A DNA stretch of 19,095 nucleotides from Botryococcus braunii (Eukaryota; Chlorophyta; Trebouxiophyceae): positions 567,607-586,701 of the forward strand of contig KV908374.1 in the NCBI GenBank assembly GCA_002005505.1. Direction: 5' to 3'. This document shows positions 1 through 15,205 of the stretch, in pieces. The position numbers and the translations under genes were made by a program. Below the pieces are notes generated by a model that did no database searches, was not told where the DNA came from, and worked only from the letters and a program-made list of their open reading frames with translations. Within the stretch, counting starts at the first letter, position 1. Every line of letters starts with the position of its first letter.

Positions 1-142
1 AAAAGAAAGTATTCCGTGCTATTCAAGCTAATAAAACAGCCCCCCAGCTGGAGCTTCCAGTCTCAAGGGAAACCGCCCAACAACCTAAGCAAAGCTTCCC
101 AAGCTCAGAGGTGGGGGCACTGGAGAGAGGAACACGTGCGTG

Positions 143-247
<105 letters not shown>

Positions 248-286
248 GGGGGTTGAGGGGGGGGGCAGGGGCCTCGGAAACAGCAC

Positions 287-1370
287 CTCTGCTTTCGAAC
301 TTGCAGCAAAGTGAGGAGATCCACAGGTGGAGCTGAGGGCTCTGCAGGGACAGGTGCGTCTTGCGAAGGAGAGCCCTGCATTACTGCCGTACTGCCTGTA
401 CTGCCTGTACCATCAGTGGCCGCCACTGGCTCCCCCCCATCCGTCTTTGGCAGCTTGTCCTTGTCTCCCTCAGCAGAGGGCTCCTTGACAGAAGTCTGTC
501 CACAACGCCCCGTGCACACCTCCTTGTCAACATCTCACAAACATGCACATCATAGAAACACCAGAATTCTTGTATCCATACCTCACTCCTCTCCCCTCGT
601 CCACCTCCTCTCGCTCTGCCTCCCTGTCCTGTCTGAACTCTGAATGGAAAGGAAGACACGTTTTCAACGATTCGACGTTTGAGTTTCTCCATTGCTCGGG
701 GTCGGCAACTTCGCGACCAGGCTGCCTTTGTGGCGTGACAGGTTAAGTCTACTGAATTAGGTTAGGGTTGGTTTATAGGGTGGTGTCGTGAACGGTTGTA
801 ACCCTGAGTGTCCAAAACACGTTCAAGCATGAGACACAAGCAAGAATGTCCAAACGAGAAGGTGCTGAGCTTCAGATTCCAGGCCCCCTGAACCCTCTTT
901 CAAGTTGCTACTAACTCAACTCAACTCTGCTTTTCGGTTCCTGAACCTCTTGCAACTTGCTATTAACTCAACTTTACTCTTCTTTACTGTTCCTGATCTC
1001 TCTTGCAACTTGCTGCCAACTCAAATTTACGCTGCTTTTTGGTTCCTAAACTCTCATACAACTTGCTACCAGTACCTGACCACTGCAGAACTGCTTAAAA
1101 CGCAACATGAATCGCTAGCACTCTGGTGTGTGAAACACTGAAAAAATGAAAAGGAAAAAAAGGCAAGAAATAAGCAGTCATGGGGAATACCCCAGACCCA
1201 TTCTCTGAAATGACCCGTTCGCCAGGAACAGATTCCTCCGAAAATTGGGGAAGAGACGCCCCCCCATTTCTGCCGCCTGTGGCGGACACTGACAAATGCA
1301 TCTCAAGCAGAGCCTTGCTTGCTGCATTGGATGCATCCCCCTGCACCCACAGCCTCCATCGCATGCTCAC
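287..1370 (-). CDS. Candidate minus-strand exon pair of an unrecognised low-complexity protein
   Basis: Two protein-like frames can be joined. Exon 1 (about 1370-1191) includes KALLEMHLSVSATGG, SLPQFSEESVPGERV and ISENGSG, and ends at GGG|GTATTC (phase 0). Exon 2 (495-287) starts after GGACAG in phase 0 and reads TSVKEPSAEGDKDKLPKTDG, then ATDGTGSTGSTAV and SPSQDAPVPAEPSAPPVDLL. It ends at a possible donor GCAGAG|GTGCTG just before the (CA)n strand of the microsatellite. The acidic, Ser/Thr/Pro/Gly-rich composition suggests a disordered region. The donor GTATTC and the pyrimidine-poor acceptor are weak. No family is recognised. Confidence 0.33.
520..900. other. Spacer or intron without a recognised gene
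   Basis: Mixed sequence with no convincing frame. If the exon pair 1370-287 is real, this stretch is part of its intron (1190-496). Confidence 0.5.
902..1075 (+). repeat. Imperfect 52/53-bp tandem repeat, about 3.3 copies
   Basis: Copies begin at AAGTTGC (902) and AACTTGC (954, 1007, 1060). Each contains an (A)ACTCAA..T..CT stretch and GGTTCCT(G/A)AA or a variant. The spacing is 52, 53 and 53 nt, and divergence between copies is substantial, so the array is old. Confidence 0.85.
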
Positions 1371-1375
1371 AAAGG

Positions 1376-1814
1376 AACGCTGACCCAGACTTCTACAGGG
1401 ATCCTAGCCTTTGGCATAAAACCAGAATGGAATCAAAATAATGTTCACAAGTTCTTTTACCGCTTTAAAGCTCACAAATTTTGTAAACTAAACCCAATAA
1501 TTTGATTATTAAAGCTAACTACTTCTGGGATTGAGTACAGATTACTATACAGAAAAACTAGCATTTGCTTGAAAATCCCGTTATTTTTAATTTCAGAACA
1601 CACTGGGTCTCTCGGAAATAATCGCGAGATATTAACCCACGTAACCAGGGTGCGAGCCCAGAGATGACAAAATGAATACCCAGGGACAAAATGAATACCC
1701 AGGGATGAAAACCCCCTTTTAATAAAGGTGCTACCTTGAGTTTGATAATGAATCGACCCATCTTTCACTTGGATGCGCCGACGGGGTTATTAGGAACCTT
1801 CCAGATTGCAATAA
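1376..1814. other. AT-richer spacer without a recognised gene
   Basis: No frame here looks coding. A short tandem duplication of CAAAATGAATACCCAGGGA spans about 1668-1705. It is the only structure seen. Confidence 0.5.
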
Positions 1815-2492
1815 GATGCCAACCGCCACATTTGGCCGAAATGCCAACCGCTATTGACAACATTGCACGGCCACGTTGCAATTGGAATGTCAACAGGTAC
1901 TCTCAGCAACTCAGATCTAGAAGGAACAAGAAGGCCAACAGGTTTTAACCTCTTGGCAGTGCAAAGCCAGATCTACCAGGAACGCCGATAGGTCTTAAAA
2001 TGGCAAAGGAAAAACCCGCGGTAGATAAGGAAGGCTCTCGTTAAATAAGGAAGGCTCTCGTTAGATAAGGAAGGCTCTCGTTAGATAAGGAAGGCTCTCG
2101 TTAGATAAGGAAGGCTCTCGTTAGGTAAGGAAGGCTCTCGTTAGATAAGGAAGGCTCTCGTTAGATAAGGAAGGCTCTCGTTACATAAAGAAGGCTCTCG
2201 TTAAATAAAGAAAGCTCTCGTTAGATAAGGAAGGCTCTCATTAGATAAGGAAGGCTCTCGTTAGATAAGGAAGGCTCCCGTTAGATAAGGAAGGCTCTCA
2301 TTAGACAGGAAGGTTTCCTTCGCAATGCAATCCCATGTTGTAACAGGCATGCCCTCCTGTTGATGGCACTTTGTCCCCAGGCCTCACAGGAACGCCAACA
2401 AAGTATTATCGCAATGCATTCCAACATATTACACGCATGCCAACCAGCTCAAACGGCAATGCAAAGCCCCAGATTTAATGGGGGTGTCAACA
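1815..2492 (+). repeat. Degenerate minisatellite around a GCCAAC(A/C) core
   Basis: Related cores recur: GATGCCAACCG (1815), AATGCCAACCG (1840), AATGTCAACAGG (1886), AAGGCCAACAGG (1931), AACGCCGATAGG (1981), AACGCCAACA (2391), CATGCCAACC (2436) and GTGTCAACA (2484). Spacing is irregular, 25 to 59 nt. GCAATGCAA or similar words accompany many of the cores. The block is split by the 20-bp satellite. Confidence 0.6.
2021..2315 (+). repeat. 20-bp satellite, 14 in-register copies plus a partial copy
   Basis: The unit TTAGATAAGGAAGGCTCTCG repeats with an exact 20-nt period from 2021 to 2300, then decays in TTAGACAGGAAGGTTTCC. Variants are single substitutions (TTAAATAAGG, TTACATAAAG, GGCTCCCG, CTCTCA). 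Twenty is not a multiple of three, so the array cannot keep one reading frame. The low divergence marks recent expansion compared with its flanks. Confidence 0.98.
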
Positions 2493-2540
2493 ATTTTACT
2501 GCCAATGCAAACTCATGTCTAGGAGGATTTACAGCGTTTT

Positions 2541-2757
<217 letters not shown>

Positions 2758-2802
2758 GGGATAGCAAGAGGCAGGCGCCTGGCCCGGCAGAAGATCCACA
2801 CC

Positions 2803-3446
2803 TGCGAAGAAGGGGACTGGGACGGCAAATGCGATTGCTGGCGAGAAAATCGGAAAACGGTGGTGAGAGTAATGCCGCCCAGAACTAGCACACCCAGCGC
2901 CTTCAGCTGCGCAGGCCTCCCCAAGGTGTTGGCTCCCGACCCAGATTGGCGCCGCTGCCTCCAAGGGGCCATCTCCTGATACCTGGTGCCTGTCGGAGAC
3001 TACCGCTCCCCCCCGCGGTACACTTTTCCTGATTTTTGCAGCGGCCCTTCGGGAGCCCGGTCACCACATCTCACATGTGGGGGATCAACCCCGGCAGAAG
3101 CATGTACAGCAGCCCCACTGTGCACCGAGGGGCATCTCGGAGGCTGGATGCAAAGAATCCCCCCCTTCCCAGAATCAGTCGGGCTCCCTGTATGGCGTCA
3201 GGAGGCGGAGCTTTCTTCTGGGGCACACTCGGTGCCTTACAGCAGGGCTCGCCGAGGACGGCCCCTGTGTACCGCCAGACTCTGTCACAGACGCCGGCGC
3301 CCTACCCTGCGACATTCCCGCATGTGCGTCCTCAGCAGCAGCAATCGCAGACAATCAGCTCTGCTGCTGATGCGTGTTGCTTGTCAAGAAGTGGCATGGC
3401 TCAAAGTGACATCAGCCATTCGCTGCATCAAAGCACGAGGGAATGA
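2803..3446 (+). CDS. Candidate plus-strand exon pair of an unrecognised protein
   Basis: The 3' piece starts after a strong acceptor (CACTTTTCCTGATTTTTGCAG, exon from 3042, phase 0). It reads about 134 codons to TGA at 3444-3446, including SMYSSPTVHRGASRRLD, GSPRTAPVYRQTLSQTPAPY and RPQQQQSQTISSAADAC: a disordered, Gln/Ser/Pro-rich terminal exon. A preceding piece (about 2803-2862) contains CEEGDWDGKCDCWRENRKT and ends at ACGGTG|GTGAGA in the same phase 0. The upstream limit of that piece is hidden by the (GA)n tract. An internal GTGCGT (CAT|GTGCGT) could be another donor. Moderate support for the 3' exon, weak for the 5' one. Confidence 0.35.
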
Positions 3447-3449
3447 GCT

Positions 3450-4270
3450 CCTCCCATTGCACTCCGCTGGAACACAGCAGGGTCCGAATGTCAAGCCCCT
3501 GGAGCATATTTGAGGTTAAGCAAGGACACCAAGGGCCAGATAGCTTGCAGCATATGTAAAGGGAGAAAGGGCAACCTCTTGACTCATCAAGCAGGGCAAC
3601 AAGGCCAATGGAAATTCAAAAGTGAACAAAGGGCCAAGCAGAACATCCATGTCCCGTCCCCCTCTCTAAAATTGCATGGGTCGCAGCTCATGCCCCAGGA
3701 TTTGCAAACGTTGAGAAGAATTATGCCGGGCCGCATAAAGAGCAGGTCTGCCGATCCATGCTGAGCATTTGAGGTGGGAGTTCAGGCCTCCCGCCCCCAT
3801 CTTCCTTTTCCTAAGCATTGAATAAGATGGCGAATCACGCAGCAGAGTCCCCCCGGCCAAACCCATCGTACAAAAACAGATTTTCGATACAATGAAGAGT
3901 ACTGTACCAAGAGGAAGCGACGGTTTTTATCCGTCGGACCCACGACGATCAAATCCCATCGAAACCAAGCTGTCCACCTCGGGGGATTCAAGACACACCA
4001 TACCCCCCCACATTGGCGTTACACACCCAAAACAGCAAAACAAGAGAAATTTTACAGCGTGTAAGCCTCAAACAGCGCTGTCGCGAATAACCCATGTCGC
4101 CATAACTCCCTCACCCGTTGATGCTCCAAAATGAAGAAAAGTCAACGACGTCCACAGATATCAAAAAGAGTGTTCTACAGCCCGTTACTTTGATCACAGA
4201 AATCCGTGACAGAGCTTGTTCCGACACCTCTAATGTCGTACGGAGACGTCAGAAGGAGGGTCAGTGCCTC
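3450..4270. other. Region without a recognised gene
   Basis: Short frames occur (for example 3892-4134 plus, ATG-started, 80 codons, no recognisable domain). A perfect hairpin CGACGG/CCGTCG with a 7-nt loop sits at 3918-3936. Nothing else stands out. Confidence 0.5.
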
Positions 4271-4271
4271 A

Positions 4272-4627
4272 AATAAGACCTCGGGGGAATCCCACCCCTG
4301 ACAACCTATGATTCACCATTTCACATTTGGCGACCTAAAGGTGGGCTCAACCTACCTCAGTTTAGAACAGGGATCATCGCCGAGGAGTTCGTTCACAGAT
4401 CCCCTGTAGCTCGCCTGTATCACCAGCACATCAAGCCCTGCTTGAAACAAACAGAGATGTGTTTCTTCAAGATTTGGTTTCCCGGCCTTGGATCCTCAAA
4501 AGAAGAGGTAGGTCCGTGCGTTATGAAGCCTTTTGATTTCAAGTGGGTGCCGCTGGCTCGTGGTGGTACGATCCTTCAAAACAATGCCGGTCCATGTGTA
4601 TCACACGTGGTTCGCGTGACGACGTGA
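4272..4627 (+). CDS. Candidate plus-strand coding stretch, unrecognised
   Basis: The frame is open for about 118 codons between TAA (4269-4271) and TGA (4625-4627). The peptide looks globular: FHIWRPKGGLNLPQF, GIIAEEFVHRSPVARLYHQH, CFFKIWFPGLGSSKEE, MKPFDFKWVPLARGG. Possible exon limits are CCTACCTCAG|TTT (exon from 4361, phase 0) and GAAGAG|GTAGGT (to 4507, phase 0). That gives a 147-nt symmetrical exon. No family is recognised. The frame has no early ATG, so it is an exon or a remnant rather than a whole gene. Confidence 0.35.
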
Positions 4628-4711
4628 TAATGTGGCTGATGGACCATCAGTGATGGTATAAGCAGGACCGGACGAACGCTCGAACGGGTGTCGGGGTCAC
4701 CTTAATCCGAA

Positions 4712-5238
<527 letters not shown>

Positions 5239-6045
5239 TAACTGTAATTCCTTTCCATCCAAGATTTTATACCCATGGCCATTTGGAGATTGACACGTGA
5301 CTGACTGTTCGGGCATCGGGGGCCTGAGACTGATATGTTTCACTTTTCCTTCCAATCTTCAAGGGGGATCAGACCTTAACATTAGACGGTCTGCCGGCCT
5401 GAATACTCCAAAGCCCCAGACGATGGTGCACAACAGTACATACCGACTCCCCTTGGTGTTATCCCATCCAGGCTCTTGTAATTAACTGTCAAGAATGCGG
5501 AATTTCTCTGAGGGTGGCCACCATGGTATCCACGTGCACAGGTAAGAGTTTCCTGTAGTCTAACTTCCCATAGCCTACAATCCCTAGACAACTGATGCCC
5601 ATTGCATGCCCCCGATGCCCAGGAACAGAGTAAAGTCATTCCTCAACGGTTAGATGAAAAGTGAAGCATATTCTAACCGCGAACCACGTATCCTAGTTGC
5701 TGGTGCGCGGAAGTCTGAGGCCATGGACACATGTGATGGTCACACATGCTGAACGGCGATCGACAGAAACTGCCATCGGGTGGAGGGGGAAAGAAAAAGA
5801 AGAGGGGGGAGACGGGGAAAGAGGGTGTGAAGATGAAAACACCGTCCCTCGACCGCACCCACACACACTACATGGCGAGGTGCGCAGAGTGATGGCACGA
5901 GGGAATATCGGCATGAAGGCGTTGTAAAGGTTGTCCAATCACGACCTACCATTGGTATGGCATCTGTTTCGGAAAGCGTCCATGGTTGACAAACACTCAC
6001 TCACATGATGAGGCTTGTATTACATACAACAATTTTAGTGACTAG
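5239..6045. other. Region without a recognised gene
   Basis: Several 60-85 codon frames occur on both strands, but none has convincing composition, splice sites or a recognisable domain. A purine-rich stretch (GGGGAAAGAAAAAGAAGAGG) is near 5785-5825. Confidence 0.45.
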
Positions 6046-6232
6046 TTGACTGTGTTTATGAGCCAGTCAACGTTATTGGCATGCCGTCCTAATAGCGTCC
6101 GAATTCAGTCCGAATCTGGACATTTCGACCGATTAGAGTCCGAGCGACGAGCTCGAATGAATTTCGCAGGTTCCGATTCGGACGGTTTCCGGCGCTTTGT
6201 TTTCGTAGTGATAGCAGGTATAAGTACCCTTA

Positions 6233-6350
6233 AGTACCATTGCAAGTATATCCATACCCTTGCAAGTACACCCATATGGTAAGTATACCCTTGCAAGTAT
6301 ACCGATATATCCATACCCATGCATGTATTACCCCTGCACTTGCACTCTCG
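6233..6350 (+). repeat. Degenerate CAAGTATACCC-type tandem repeat
   Basis: Words of the form (G)CAAGTA(T/C)A(T/C)CC(A/G/C) recur about every 20-35 nt: AAGTACCATTGCAAGTATATCC, then CTTGCAAGTACACCC, CTTGCAAGTATACCG and CCTGCACTTGCAC. The word CCATACCC is interspersed. No coding role is seen. Confidence 0.6.
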
Positions 6351-6398
6351 CTTTCTACCCATGTACATAATGATAAGTATTTCTACTCATGTATACAT

Positions 6399-6428
6399 TG
6401 TGTATATATGTACGTACATATATACACA
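6399..6428. repeat. 30-bp perfect palindrome
   Basis: The 15-nt arm TGTGTATATATGTAC (6399-6413) is followed immediately by its reverse complement (6414-6428), with no loop. The flanks are also rich in TGTACA/ATGTAC words to about 6452. It could extrude as a cruciform. Confidence 0.95.
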
Positions 6429-6459
6429 TTCATGTATGTACATGTACATATATGAAGCT

Positions 6460-6955
6460 TCTGCTCCTGGGTAGACACTTGGATCATACCTCACACCTTA
6501 TGTTGACAGATCTGAAATACACTAAAATAAAAGCGTGAGCACCTAGAGGTAGCAAGTATATAAGCACATCTATTTGTCTGATACATTATATAGTATCACA
6601 CAAATTTAAGCAACTAGTATTTGCGCGCAATATACATATTTAACGATAAATTCAAACCAACATACCACAAGGCATGTTTTTCCAAGCAAGAGGGCTGGCC
6701 CCTGCCCTTACAAAAAACTTGTTTGGCACAGCTGTACACATGTGCCAGCCATACGAGTCTTATGAATGAATTCAACAGCTGGCAAGTTTGATTCATTCCA
6801 CGGACATGGGATATGTGCATGATGACCTTCAAAAAACATTGGAGTTAATTGATCAACGTTAACTCCGGAGTTATACTGGATATAATGAATCCACGTGTTG
6901 GGATATCAACAAGGCCGGCCATCCACGTGATGAACTTATCTCTTGCAATTTGCAG
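6460..6955. other. AT-rich spacer with a hairpin
   Basis: No coding frame is supported. The inverted repeat GGAGTTAA (6841-6848) / TTAACTCC (6859-6866) forms a perfect 8-bp stem with a 10-nt loop. TGATAC...GTATCA pairs at about 6578-6597. Confidence 0.5.
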
Positions 6956-7188
6956 GGTCGACGCCCATTCATGGCGCCCTGTTTGACAAGGACCTTAAAC
7001 GAGCCGTGCAAAACTATGCTGCCCCAAGCGACATATCTCCACGACGCATGCATACACATGTTTTCGTTGAGGCAGCCCCTGCTCCTGACGCTAGAGCCAA
7101 ACAAGGCTCATCAGTTCGTTCAAACATATATGCAATGGTCAGTTGTCTTATTAGGCTGGGCAGCTCTTGTGGCGGCCTTACGCCTTGA
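6956..7188 (+). CDS. Candidate plus-strand exon, unrecognised protein
   Basis: The acceptor CTTATCTCTTGCAATTTGCAG is good. The exon opens in phase 1 and reads GSTPIHGALFDKDLKRAVQN, YAAPSDISPRRMHTHVFVEA and APAPDARAKQGSSVRSN. It can end at GCAATG|GTCAGT (exon 6956-7137, phase 0) or run on to TGA at 7186-7188. The charged, mixed composition looks coding. No upstream or downstream partner exon was found. It would be convergent with the lectin gene. Confidence 0.33.
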
Positions 7189-7688
7189 GCAATACACTTG
7201 CTGTCTCCACACATGCATCAATCATTGATAGTGCTAGGCAAGTGCCATTCAACTCCGTTGCTTGCCTCTCAACTACCAGCGTTGCAAGATCACACGTTGA
7301 TCTGGCAACCACGTGCGAATACCGTACGACGCTATTTATAACATGACACTGTGATTAATCACACCTCTCTGTGTTAAATAGTTCTAGTCGTCTCATGTAT
7401 GCCTTTGTTCATACCACTATTTATAAATAATTATCAGTTCCCTTTTAGAGTTCATGTCTGTTCAAAAGGAAGGCAATCTCACTATACGTCACGAAATGTA
7501 ACAGATACCATCCATGAAACAATATTGCATTCATGCAATTTGATGGATATATCCACATTGATGCGATATCATTACTTTATTCTTGAAGTCCGCATAGTCG
7601 ACACGTACGCGTATGTACAATTGTCAACAGCAACAAGGATTTCCTGTTATGGGGCTGCGGCTGATTCAAAGTCGGTTTAGGCGCAATC
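7189..7688. other. 3' flank of the lectin gene
   Basis: No gene is supported. An imperfect hairpin lies at 7281-7309 (GTTGC-a-AGATCA, loop CACGT, TGATCT-g-GCAAC). A possible AATAAA for the lectin transcript is on the minus strand at 7581-7576. Confidence 0.5.
7576..7581 (-). promoter_or_regulatory. Possible polyadenylation hexamer of the lectin gene
   Basis: AATAAA on the minus strand, 108 nt beyond the stop codon. Hexamers of this kind occur by chance in AT-rich DNA, so this is only a candidate. Confidence 0.2.
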
Positions 7689-13473
<5,785 letters not shown>

Positions 13474-13983
13474 CTGATCCAAATTCAAAAATGGCTCAGC
13501 GCCCGCCCTTATCTACTTGTCCGTAACTCATTATTTTTTGAAAGCTGGAAAGGACAACGGTTTGTCTGTTGCCCTCACCTGGGAGCCCCAAGACTTGAGG
13601 GGGGACAGAAAAGGAAGAAGAAAAGGTGGGGAGGGGATGGGGGGGGGGGGGGAGGGGAAGAGAAATCTTTGCCCCTTAAAAAAGCAATTGAGCCCTGGTG
13701 TTACTGGATGCAAGTTGCACTTATCCACACGGAACGGACAGATTGCTTCTTTTGCAAAGTAAACAGTGCAACAGTGTTGGACTTGCTGCATCCATGCAGA
13801 GGGTGCAGACAACAAATCTAAGTGGCTGGACATATCTGATCTGATGTTTCCATCCACTTTGATTTGTATAAGTCATGATGCATTTCCACTGTCCATGTGG
13901 GTCCAGTTTACTCCCAACTTGAAGGAACTGACTACTGAAGATGAATCTACGTGCTACATCCACGTCCAGCGGGCACCCTGCAC

Positions 13984-14007
13984 CTACATGGAATGCATTC
14001 CATGTAG
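13984..14007. repeat. 24-bp perfect palindrome
   Basis: The arm CTACATGGAATG (13984-13995) is followed directly by its reverse complement CATTCCATGTAG. There is no loop, so it can form a cruciform. Confidence 0.95.
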
Positions 14008-14122
14008 ACATATGGACAGACTGCACCCTAGCCTGAACCAAACTTGCAGGAAACAAATGTACAGTGGACAAAAGAGCTTGAATGGACACACCACACCTTG
14101 TCCTGGAACTGGAATGGTGACA

Positions 14123-14208
14123 AATCAGAAATGTACGGGAGTGGAGATCAGATCAACAGTGCACCGTCGGGAAGACCAGATCAGAAATGTTCCGGAATGG
14201 AGATCAGA
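14123..14208 (+). repeat. Imperfect 56-bp tandem duplication
   Basis: AATCAGAAATGTACGGGAG..GGAGATCAGA at 14123-14152 recurs as GATCAGAAATGTTCCGGAA..GGAGATCAGA at 14179-14208. GATCAGATCAAC / GACCAGATCAG words fill the interval. Confidence 0.75.
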
Positions 14209-14850
14209 ACACGAAGGTCCAGCACTTTGCCATTCTGTGGGTACGTATATCTTTTGGAAGTACAGTTCAGGTGTACCAACAAAACGTACTCGGGGTTTAT
14301 ATTTTAAGGTCTGGTTATTACCATAATCGAGCCTGTGAGTCTTCATACGTATATCTTTTCAAATTGCAAGCCCAACTCGGCTTTGAAACACTATACTGTA
14401 CTCGGTGGGTTGGCAGACACAATATATTTCCGCTGTCTCTGTCAAACCAAAATACTGTGCAGTTGCTGCCTAACTTCAACCGGAACAAAACAAATAAATA
14501 AAAACAAGGCCGTCAGAATCGAGGCAGTCTGATCACTTGCAACATGTGTGTTCTCACACCTGAATGCCGCTTAACGCGCCTTGTCCCTCCTGGTCGAAGA
14601 ACAAGCTCACACTGGCAATGCCTGTTCATTCCAAACACACATCATCAGCAACCAAAGCAGCCCCAAGCACACCTCCATCACGGTCAAGTCCAAAATGTGC
14701 ATTGGCCCAGACTGAAAAGCTCACCATCGACTGGCGGCTTCCACTGTGGGTGATGTAAACAGGCTCACTGGCCCCGACACGGAATTGTGGGCAGATTGAA
14801 GAGACACAAGTGCAGACTGTCACAGTTCACGCAGCCGCAGCCGCAACAGC

Positions 14851-15125
14851 TTAACATGTTGAACGCAACAGGCGCAGGGAAAAATCTTCGTGACAGGCAA
14901 ACAGTACTAGATGCGTAGTAGGCAAGTGTATCAATTGATTGTCCACGAGGACCACTTCCTCCCGGTCCAACTCTTCACTATCAGGACTTCTGACAGACAC
15001 GGCTGTACATTGCCGAGGTTCAAAAAGACAGAAGTGGCAGGGCCAGGTCTTCCAATGGGATCCCTGCAAGAAGAGCACAAGCCGTATTGGTACCCATGGT
15101 ACCCATGCTCCTCACAGACAGAAAT

Positions 15126-15205
<80 letters not shown>

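Larger units (their letters stand above)
13510..14850. other. Upstream flank of exon A: no confirmed exon, several structures
   Basis: A pyrimidine tract (minus strand, about 13665-13605) leads to a strong minus-strand donor CTCCCAG|GTGAGG at 13579/13578. The plus-strand frame 13766-14326 is open for 186 codons, but it crosses a local tandem duplication and a palindrome and shows no domain, so I do not call it a gene. AATAAA words occur near 14494-14503. The missing 5' exons of the lectin gene may lie here or further upstream. Confidence 0.45.

Noticed and set aside
3530..3640. CSICKGRKGNLLTH as a possible zinc finger
   Set aside because: Only one C-x2-C and one His fit; the second His is missing, and the DNA is low-complexity AAGGGC-rich.
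4300..4350. ATTTGGCGACC as a possible LTR-retrotransposon primer-binding region
   Set aside because: No flanking LTR pair, polypurine tract or gag/pol coding was found. The same bases read through as an open frame.
6060..6200. Clustered TCCGAAT/TTCGGA words as a transposon end
   Set aside because: Only short scattered words; no terminal inverted repeats or target-site duplication could be paired.
13766..14326. 186-codon plus-strand frame
   Set aside because: It crosses a local tandem duplication and a perfect palindrome, shows no domain or good splice limits, and is not much longer than chance expectation.
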